Below the pieces are notes generated by a model. It was not told where the DNA came from and did not search any database. It saw only the letters and a program-made list of their open reading frames with translations. Below, in pieces: positions 1 through 5,004 of a stretch of 6,426 nt of DNA. Both the position numbers and the translations under genes were made by a program. The DNA is taken from the NCBI GenBank assembly GCA_947177595.1, contig CAMWUZ010000096.1, forward strand, positions 1 through 6,426. The letters are read 5' to 3'. The DNA is from an uncultured Porphyromonadaceae bacterium (lineage in GTDB: Bacteria; Bacteroidota; Bacteroidia; Bacteroidales; Muribaculaceae). Within the stretch, counting starts at the first letter, position 1, and the number at the start of each line of letters is the position of its first letter.

Positions 1-316
1 GAATATAACCGACAGCGATAAAAATTGTTGAAAATATAATTGCAAGAGGCAAATATATTCTGCATGGAGTACGTGTAATCACCAGATCGTTTGCATAACC
101 GTCCTTACCCCACAACCAACACGCCACGCCATAAAGCGAAGCCAAAATATAATAGATACTTATACCAAGATCGGCATACAGTCCCGCCTCATAATACACA
201 CCTATATATATCGCAGGCATCACTATGCTTGCCAGCCAGAGCCAGGCGCTTGCCCGATACTCCAGCCAGAGATAAATAATGCCGACAGCCGTACCCGCTA
301 TCTCCAGATAATTCAT
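1..316 (-). CDS. pnuC: PnuC-family vitamin/nicotinamide riboside transporter, N-terminal part (truncated by window edge)
   Basis: This is the 5' part (105 codons) of an inner-membrane facilitator. The family moves nicotinamide riboside (PnuC) or thiamine (PnuT) into the cell, where phosphorylation traps the substrate. The recognisable start is MNYLEIAGTAVG followed by YLWLEYRAS, then a hydrophobic helix with the MPAIYI motif (residues 25-41), the segment AGLYADLGISIYY leading into a third helix (about 44-68), a polar loop (69-86) and the beginning of a fourth helix (87-105). This matches the order seen in Bacteroidetes PnuC/PnuT proteins. The frame is open to the window edge, so roughly the second half is missing. 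The ATG at 316 is the family-typical start and lies only 5 nt from a -7 promoter element. It follows the outer-membrane protein gene by 52 nt on the same strand. The substrate cannot be decided here: no thiamine riboswitch is visible upstream, and the next gene, which might be a kinase, lies outside. Confidence 0.85.
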   Translation of the reverse strand, partial: MNYLEIAGTAVGIIYLWLEYRASAWLWLASIVMPAIYIGVYYEAGLYADLGISIYYILASLYGVACWLWGKDGYANDLVITRTPCRIYLPLAIIFSTIFIAVGYI

Positions 317-320
317 ACCG

Positions 321-328
321 CAAAAGTA
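321..328 (-). promoter_or_regulatory. Bacteroidetes -7 promoter element for pnuC
   Basis: On the minus strand the sequence TACTTTTG fits the Bacteroidetes -7 consensus TAnnTTTG. It ends 5 nt before the pnuC ATG, so transcription would begin at or next to the start codon and the mRNA would be leaderless or nearly so. No clear TTTG -33 element is seen 19-21 nt upstream. Confidence 0.55.
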
Positions 329-368
329 GCAACTCTTATCGGAAAATCATCCGGCTCCCTAACCGTAT

Positions 369-3233
369 TTATCTTTTCTGGGGACGTTTATCAAACTTAT
401 ACCGGATATGCAGCAGTGCGTAGCGAGGAAGAACATTTGTCCAGGTTTCAGTACGTCCCTGAGCATTTATATTATGGGTAATGTTGCTTAACTGATGCAA
501 CAGGTCGAATCCATCCAGCATGAATACCCAATTTCCGCCTTTTGGAGCATAGCTCAGTCGGGCGTTCCAAACCAGATCGGTTGTATTCAGCTCTTTATAG
601 GTAAATCCACGACGGGCGTAAAGGTTCAGATCCGTTGCGATGCTGAGATTATAAGGCAGAACGAAGTTACCGTTTATTCCATATTGTACCGTGGTAGCCG
701 TGAAGTTCCTGAATCCGTGACGATTACCCCGTATATCCCGCCAATCGACGAGAACCCTTAATCCAAGATTCTGCTTGTTGATGCGCCAGTTGAATCTGAA
801 ATTTTCAGATATGTTGAGATTCTTGATTTTGTTTTTGGAGAAAGTAGTGTTATCTGTAGCGGTCAGGTCGGCATTATGCCCGTATGTCAGACGTGTTGTA
901 GCAGTTATATCAAATTGGTCAATTGAACCGAATCCCTTATAAAAATCATCATGAATGCGGGCATACCAGTTTCCGTTCACATTTTGCATCATATATGTGC
1001 GTACACCGGTCTGACTGTTAAAGCTGTAAGTGCTTATCAGTTCGTTCTGAGTGACAGAATAGGCGAGAGAAACATAGCTGCTCCATGGGTGACGGCGATA
1101 AGCGGAATGCATCCATCCGAGATTAAAATCATTTTGTGCAGAATTCTTAAGACTCTTAGAGCCTACATATATGTTAAGCGGATCGCGGGTATCTGTGATT
1201 GTGACAAGACGATCAAGCGGTACCAACTTGACATTACGGTCAAATTTAAGTTGCAAAGTGTTTTTACCTATAATATATTTTATAAAGGTGTTGTAAAACC
1301 ATAGTTTGAACGAATTGTCTTTTACGAACTGGGAATTATTTGTCTGACGATAGTCAAGAGATCTCCATAAAAACTCCGCCACCGGCTTCAAAGAGATATT
1401 CAGGCGATTTCCGGATGCGAACTTCTTAAAATAATTGAAATTATACTGAATATACGCATCGTGAGAGTATTGGGTTGACATATTGGATTGACCTTCGTCT
1501 AACGCCGCCTGATAGTCAGCCGGCAGACTTCCGAAAATTCCGGCATCACCCAGGCGATCAAGTTGATAAAAATAGGAGTCTTTAGTAGATGTTGCATAAA
1601 AATAATATGTTGAAAGAAGCATTGACAGCTCCTCATTTGATACAAATGTGTACGCCGTTCCGGCATTGATCTTAAAATTATGATCGGGATGATTACGAGT
1701 ATAGCCATAATTTGTGGAGTGAGTGTTCTCACGATTATAGTTTATGTCATATCGGTCAAATCCATAATAGTTGCTCCGGTCATAATCAATATGGAATGAC
1801 GTTGACAACAAATCAGGAGTTGACGGAATCTTTGTATCAAAATTAATGCCGCCGCCGGTAGAAAAAGAGTTACCGGAAAGAATAGATCGAGTGAGGGTAC
1901 TGTTGAGAGTTATACCCGCAAGTGAAGCCGCTTCCCCTGAATATATGGTTTCAAGAACTTTTTGAGTAATATCTTTTATTTCACTATTGAACGTACCGGA
2001 TAAAGAGTTAGCCGTCCGGTCTCTGTTCAGATAGTTAAACTTGTAGATGACACCCAAATATCTATCTTTAGGTCGCCATTGGAAATTATTGCTGCTTTTT
2101 ACAGTCAGGTTATGAGCAATAGATTTGTCAAAACTATTCTCATAGGTATCGCCGCCTGATAGAAAATTGATTTTGCCGATGTCTGTCTGCGAGTAGCTGC
2201 GTACATGGCTAACAGTTGTATTACCGGTGAAATTCCAATCGGTCTTAGAGTTGTCCGACTTGATGTAGTAGTCCAGTCCCGCCATTTTAGTACGAAAATC
2301 TCCGGGGATATTGTTTGCGGTATATTGATCGTTTTGACCGGGTTCCCTACTGTCATTTAAATTATTTACGTTGGCTATAAGAGCCAGGCGTGAGCGAGTG
2401 GTGTACCACATACTGAACAGTCGTCCGAGATAGCGTGAGTTTGTGCCTGCACCACCCTCAATATTTCCGACAAATCCCGACATATAGTCGCGTTTTAGTT
2501 TTACATCCATAACAAACTCACTATCTCCCAGAACTTGTCCTGCAAGTTTGCTCCTTTCACTCATCTTGTCATATACATACACATTTTCAATTGTATATGC
2601 CGCAAGATTATTCAGCATCAATTCCTTATTACCCTTTAAGAAATCACTGCCGTTAAGCAGCAGGTCTTCCACATACTTGCCGTTTACATATATTTCTCCG
2701 CCGTCACGTATTTCAACTCCCGGAAGCTGTTTAACAAGTGCATCAAGCATACTTCCTTCAGGAAGAGCAAATGCATCGGCATTAAATACAAGAGTATCAC
2801 CTTTTGCATAAAATTTCACTTTAGTAGCCTTTACAACCACCTCTCCAAGTTCCTTCGCTTTTTTATGGAAATAAATATCATCCAGATTTATATTTATATT
2901 TCTATTGGTGCGTTTTTTTATCATCACTGTATCAGTAAAATCCTCGTAACCGGGACACCGCGCGGTAAGAATATATGCAGCATCCGCGTTAGGCACCGAG
3001 AAACACATCTTTGATTCTTTTATGGTATAGCCGTTAACGGAACTGTATGAAGTAGATATAGTTCCATAAATAGTGTCATTGCTCCCTAAAGGAACCATCC
3101 ACCCCTTGAAATCATTAATTTCTTTGCCAGTGAATTCTTGCTTCGCTTTGACTGCGATTATAAGGTTTTTCGCCACAAGTTGGCTACTGCCGATAATGAG
3201 TGTGACGATGCATAGGATAAATAGTTTATACAT
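369..3233 (-). CDS. Outer-membrane beta-barrel protein, TonB-receptor-like with plug domain
   Basis: A 954-residue outer-membrane protein, likely a transporter or ligand-binding barrel of unknown substrate. Residues 1-21 (MYKLFILCIVTL...SQLVA) form a signal peptide. About 22-120 is a beta-rich domain resembling carboxypeptidase-regulatory-like domains, ending with the PGYEDFTDTV type strand. The linker ELGEVVVKATKVKFY (about 128-142) leads into a plug-like region (about 143-245) with PEGSMLDALVKQLPGVEI and the GGEIYVNGKYVEDLLLNG motif. From about 250 on come alternating aromatic strands of a large barrel, ending in YALLHIRYKFDKRPQKR. I place the start at the ATG at 3233. An in-frame GTG at 3255-3257 would add 8 residues in front of the signal peptide, but it overlaps the -7 promoter element and so is not expected to be in the transcript. 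No SusD-like lipoprotein is adjacent, so this is not a SusC/D pair; a TonB box could not be identified. The membrane-anchored regulator gene lies immediately upstream. Confidence 0.88.
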   Translation of the reverse strand: MYKLFILCIVTLIIGSSQLVAKNLIIAVKAKQEFTGKEINDFKGWMVPLGSNDTIYGTISTSYSSVNGYTIKESKMCFSVPNADAAYILTARCPGYEDFTDTVMIKKRTNRNININLDDIYFHKKAKELGEVVVKATKVKFYAKGDTLVFNADAFALPEGSMLDALVKQLPGVEIRDGGEIYVNGKYVEDLLLNGSDFLKGNKELMLNNLAAYTIENVYVYDKMSERSKLAGQVLGDSEFVMDVKLKRDYMSGFVGNIEGGAGTNSRYLGRLFSMWYTTRSRLALIANVNNLNDSREPGQNDQYTANNIPGDFRTKMAGLDYYIKSDNSKTDWNFTGNTTVSHVRSYSQTDIGKINFLSGGDTYENSFDKSIAHNLTVKSSNNFQWRPKDRYLGVIYKFNYLNRDRTANSLSGTFNSEIKDITQKVLETIYSGEAASLAGITLNSTLTRSILSGNSFSTGGGINFDTKIPSTPDLLSTSFHIDYDRSNYYGFDRYDINYNRENTHSTNYGYTRNHPDHNFKINAGTAYTFVSNEELSMLLSTYYFYATSTKDSYFYQLDRLGDAGIFGSLPADYQAALDEGQSNMSTQYSHDAYIQYNFNYFKKFASGNRLNISLKPVAEFLWRSLDYRQTNNSQFVKDNSFKLWFYNTFIKYIIGKNTLQLKFDRNVKLVPLDRLVTITDTRDPLNIYVGSKSLKNSAQNDFNLGWMHSAYRRHPWSSYVSLAYSVTQNELISTYSFNSQTGVRTYMMQNVNGNWYARIHDDFYKGFGSIDQFDITATTRLTYGHNADLTATDNTTFSKNKIKNLNISENFRFNWRINKQNLGLRVLVDWRDIRGNRHGFRNFTATTVQYGINGNFVLPYNLSIATDLNLYARRGFTYKELNTTDLVWNARLSYAPKGGNWVFMLDGFDLLHQLSNITHNINAQGRTETWTNVLPRYALLHIRYKFDKRPQKR

Positions 3234-3256
3234 ATACCTGGATTTAAATTTCCCCA

Positions 3257-3264
3257 CAAAGATA
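3257..3264 (-). promoter_or_regulatory. Bacteroidetes -7 promoter element for the outer-membrane protein gene
   Basis: The minus strand reads TATCTTTG, a full match to TAnnTTTG, 23 nt before the ATG at 3233. The expected transcript start near 3252 gives a leader of about 19 nt. A TTTG-type -33 element is not visible at 19-21 nt spacing; the region there is A-rich (AAAAGAAG). That would fit a promoter needing an activator. Confidence 0.65.
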
Positions 3265-3307
3265 TGTGACTGTAATTTTCTTCTTTTATAATTCAGCCTT
3301 CAGATAC

Positions 3308-3313
3308 TCCTCA
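3308..3313 (-). promoter_or_regulatory. Proximal TGAGGA box upstream of the outer-membrane protein gene
   Basis: The minus strand reads AAATTGAGGAGTA around this core. It lies 43 bp above the -7 element at 3257-3264. A second copy lies 54 bp further upstream, and the same arrangement recurs in front of the regulator gene. Candidate operator half-site; function inferred only from position and repetition. Confidence 0.4.
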
Positions 3314-3342
3314 ATTTCGTGTGTAAGTCATTGAAAATAAGA

Positions 3343-3368
3343 ATGAGGACTAAACATACATTCCTCAT
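3343..3368. repeat. Inverted repeat ATGAGGA-N12-TCCTCAT containing the distal TGAGGA box
   Basis: A perfect 7-bp inverted repeat (3343-3349 and 3362-3368) lies between the regulator stop and the outer-membrane protein promoter. The right arm, read on the minus strand, belongs to ATGAGGAATGT (3358-3368), an 11-mer that also occurs upstream of the regulator at 4507-4517. Two readings are possible: an operator for a dimeric HTH protein, or a weak transcription terminator for the regulator mRNA, since on the minus strand the hairpin is followed by TCTTATTTTC. Next to it, 3370-3380 is a small palindrome, CTGAAGTTCAG. Confidence 0.45.
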
Positions 3369-3388
3369 ACTGAAGTTCAGTCATTTAG

Positions 3389-4405
3389 CTACATCTTTGA
3401 GGCGAATTCCTTACAATCCGGAGCGCCGGATCCAAGAATCTTATCTTTAAGACGTGTTCGCTTGTTATAGAAATTCTTGATTTTGATGTCGGACAGAAGA
3501 CAGATTGCCCGGGGTGAGAAACCGGAATAGATATAGGTGAGAAACACCAACTCTTTTTTTGTAAGTCCCGGCAACTGCTCTTTGAGGCGTTGCATGAGAT
3601 TATCGCTATATAAATCAATCTGTTTTTCAAGTCCCGCGAGCGATTTTGCCCTGCGCAACTCTTCAATCTGACGTTCCAATTCCCGGTAAACTGACAAACG
3701 AACATTCTCCGACTCCGCATCTCTCTTTTCAAAGTATTCCCCGCAAAGTTTATTGAAGATATTCCATCTATCGGCATAGAGTGCATCAACCATATTTCGC
3801 AATTCTCCGGCAACACAGTCTTTTGATTGAAACTCCTGCTGAGTCTGCCACCTCCCGTCAGACCTTTTCCGCTTATTCTTACGGCTTGCAAAAAAAATAA
3901 ATATTACGGTAACAGCTACGAAAATACATATAGCTGCTACTAACGGTTTGGATATTTTACTCTTTAATGATTCTTGTATATGTATTTGTTTCGGGATAAA
4001 ATGCATAGCACCATAAAATCTACCCTCAGAGGTCTCCACAATCCAAGTATCACCTCCGGAGAATTCAGCTTTATATGGGAAACGCAAAATGCACATCCAT
4101 GTCACAATACTATCCGACGCTTCATGAACATCTTCTGTCAATGCAAATGGTTCTAAAGGATGAAGAACTGAATCAAACATCTGAAGCTCCACTGAATAAA
4201 TTTCAAATGGAGTATCTTTTGCTGTCACCTTCAAATAAATTTCAAGATCTTTTTTAGATGAGTTTGACAGACCCTGATAAGTGACATACATCGTGTCAGG
4301 TATTTCCGGAGCATATTCTACTGAACGCTCAATAGTATTTTGAGCTACAGAACAAGAACAGTACCCTAAAATTAGTGAGGTTAAGATAATTCTACAAAAT
4401 CTCAT
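3389..4405 (-). CDS. Membrane-anchored transcriptional regulator: periplasmic domain, one TM helix, cytoplasmic LuxR-like HTH
   Basis: A 338-residue protein that probably senses something in the periplasm and acts on DNA directly. Residues 1-21 look like a signal peptide with cleavage after SVA; a lipobox is not convincing. Residues 22-153 form a beta-rich periplasmic domain I do not recognise. A single transmembrane helix (about 154-173, PLVAAICIFVAVTVIFIFF) is followed by the basic stop-transfer stretch RKNKRKR. The cytoplasmic part has a helical, probably coiled-coil region (about 195-275, with WNIFNKLCGEYFEKRD and LERQIEELRRAKS). It ends in an HTH (about 280-323, LTKKELVFLTYIYSGFSPRA and NFYNKRTRLKDKI) and a GAPDCKEFASKM tail. 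This C-terminal module recurs in Bacteroidetes regulators, often behind TPR sensor domains; here the sensor is a short unknown domain instead. No histidine kinase or receiver domain is present. The outer-membrane protein gene downstream is the obvious candidate target. Function as a regulator is inferred from the HTH. Confidence 0.75.
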   Translation of the reverse strand: MRFCRIILTSLILGYCSCSVAQNTIERSVEYAPEIPDTMYVTYQGLSNSSKKDLEIYLKVTAKDTPFEIYSVELQMFDSVLHPLEPFALTEDVHEASDSIVTWMCILRFPYKAEFSGGDTWIVETSEGRFYGAMHFIPKQIHIQESLKSKISKPLVAAICIFVAVTVIFIFFASRKNKRKRSDGRWQTQQEFQSKDCVAGELRNMVDALYADRWNIFNKLCGEYFEKRDAESENVRLSVYRELERQIEELRRAKSLAGLEKQIDLYSDNLMQRLKEQLPGLTKKELVFLTYIYSGFSPRAICLLSDIKIKNFYNKRTRLKDKILGSGAPDCKEFASKM

Positions 4406-4458
4406 ATACAGCTTTCGTTGTTTAACTCATTTACTAATGCTGCTATTTATTACAGATA

Positions 4459-4489
4459 CAAAAATATGAATTATCCATAATACAAGCAA
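4459..4489 (-). promoter_or_regulatory. Promoter of the membrane-anchored regulator gene (-33 and -7)
   Basis: The minus strand has TATTTTTG (4459-4466), a full match to TAnnTTTG, and a TTG at 4487-4489 with a 20-nt spacer, which is the usual Bacteroidetes distance. The expected leader to the ATG at 4405 is roughly 50 nt. No Shine-Dalgarno sequence is visible; the leader is AT-rich. Confidence 0.6.
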
Positions 4490-4510
4490 GATAAACCACT
4501 GATAAAACAT

Positions 4511-4517
4511 TCCTCAT
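4511..4517 (-). promoter_or_regulatory. Proximal TGAGGA box upstream of the regulator gene
   Basis: The minus strand reads GAATGAGGAATGT here. It lies 44 bp above the -7 element at 4459-4466, nearly the same distance as the proximal box in front of the outer-membrane protein gene. The 11-mer ATGAGGAATGT (4507-4517) is shared exactly with 3358-3368. Candidate operator, possibly for autoregulation. Confidence 0.4.
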
Positions 4518-4564
4518 TCAGCTCACTAATATATTAATATACAATGTATTAAAAAATACACGAA

Positions 4565-4571
4565 TCCTCAT
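4565..4571 (-). promoter_or_regulatory. Distal TGAGGA box upstream of the regulator gene
   Basis: The minus strand reads GGATGAGGATTCG. The core starts exactly 54 bp from the proximal box, the same spacing as the pair at 3308 and 3362. It also lies about 45 bp upstream of the YgbA-family promoter on the other strand, so it could in principle affect both directions. Confidence 0.35.
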
Positions 4572-4612
4572 CCATGAAATTGTATCAATCCTTTTATTTT
4601 ATAAGGAAGTTT

Positions 4613-4640
4613 TACTATTTTCGCGCAAAATGAAATAGTA
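4613..4640 (+). promoter_or_regulatory. Probable promoter and operator of the YgbA-family gene: spaced inverted repeat over -7 element and start codon
   Basis: TACTATTT (4613-4620) and AAATAGTA (4633-4640) form a perfect 8-bp inverted repeat with a 12-nt spacer. TATTTTCG (4616-4623) differs from the TAnnTTTG -7 consensus at one base, so the repeat covers the likely -7 element, the transcript start and the A of the ATG. That position suits a repressor site. The predicted leader is only about 10 nt and lacks a Shine-Dalgarno sequence. Alternatively the repeat could be a small mRNA hairpin hiding the start. Confidence 0.4.
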
Positions 4641-4939
4641 TGAATCGCATTGATCGTGAGAAAAAAGTGGTAACGCAGATGATTGCTCACTATTGCAGAA
4701 AGCATCATTGTGCGGACGAATTGTGCACTCAATGCAGGGAATTGTCTGACTATGCCATGCACCGGTTGGATTTATGCCCTATGGGCGAGGGGAAAAGCAG
4801 TTGCCGCAAGTGCGAGATTCATTGCTACTCCCCACATTTCCGTGAGAGCATAAGGAAAGTTATGCGATATATGGGTCCACGTATGCTGTTTATCTTACCG
4901 ATTACCGCGCTGCGTCATCTTTGGGACGAGATGAAATAA
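4640..4939 (+). CDS. ygbA: YgbA-family (nitrous oxide-stimulated promoter) cysteine-rich protein
   Basis: A 99-residue soluble protein, complete and of usual family length. It shows the family signature: REKKVVTQMIAHYCRKHHC at residues 6-24, LCTQCRELSDYAMHRLDLCP at 28-47, a CRKCEIHCY segment at 55-63, and the C-terminal VMRYMGPRMLFILPITALRH at 74-93. Eight cysteines (19, 24, 29, 32, 46, 55, 58, 62), including two CxxC pairs, suggest a metal or iron-sulfur site; this is inference. In enterobacteria ygbA belongs to the NsrR nitric-oxide regulon and is linked to recovery from nitrosative stress; its biochemical role here is not shown by the sequence. It stands alone, divergent from the regulator and convergent with the peptidase gene. 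A spaced inverted repeat sits over its start. Confidence 0.9.
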   Translation: MNRIDREKKVVTQMIAHYCRKHHCADELCTQCRELSDYAMHRLDLCPMGEGKSSCRKCEIHCYSPHFRESIRKVMRYMGPRMLFILPITALRHLWDEMK

Positions 4940-4984
4940 AAAGGCCTCCTGAATTGCCGCCTTAACGGTGATTTCAGGACGCCT
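4934..4984 (-). terminator. Rho-independent terminator of the C1 peptidase gene
   Basis: A long stem forms between 4942-4953 (AGGCCTCCTGAA) and 4973-4984 (TTCAGGACGCCT), with 11 of 12 pairs and one C-C mismatch at 4946/4980. A short inner helix (GCCG with CGGT) closes the loop. On the minus strand it is followed by TTTTTATTT, so it terminates transcripts from the peptidase gene, whose stop is about 20 nt upstream. The U-tract region overlaps the stop codon of the YgbA-family gene. On the plus strand there is no T-run after the stem, so it would terminate that gene less well. Confidence 0.8.
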
Positions 4985-5004
4985 GATGTCTTCAAGGGAA
5001 TATG

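Noticed and set aside
91..279. 62-codon plus-strand open frame near the left edge
   Set aside because: It is antisense to pnuC, whose transmembrane helices and motifs are clear; the plus-strand translation is low-complexity with no features.
951..1304. 117-codon open frame on the plus strand opposite the barrel gene
   Set aside because: Antisense shadow of a clear beta-barrel coding region; no promoter or family features. The same applies to the other antisense frames over the barrel and peptidase genes.
369..3233. SusC/SusD polysaccharide utilisation locus
   Set aside because: There is no SusD-like lipoprotein, glycoside hydrolase or hybrid two-component sensor nearby, and the barrel lacks the usual SusC signature in its N-terminal part.
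3234..3389. TPP riboswitch, considered because PnuC-family proteins can be thiamine transporters linked to an outer-membrane receptor
   Set aside because: I could not find the conserved CUGAGA core or a thi-box-like layout upstream of the barrel gene or pnuC.
3385..3891. 168-codon open frame on the minus strand inside the regulator gene
   Set aside because: It lies in another frame of the regulator gene, has no recognisable protein features, and the overlapping frame has a signal peptide, TM helix and HTH.
4346..4405. Lipobox at the N terminus of the regulator (cysteines at 16 and 18)
   Set aside because: The residues before each cysteine (LGY, YCS) fit a lipobox poorly, and a standard cleavage site after SVA is better.
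4545..4560. Small inverted repeat TGTATT-AAAA-AATACA in the divergent intergenic region
   Set aside because: It is short and AT-only apart from one pair, in a very AT-rich stretch where such repeats are common; not listed as a terminator or operator.
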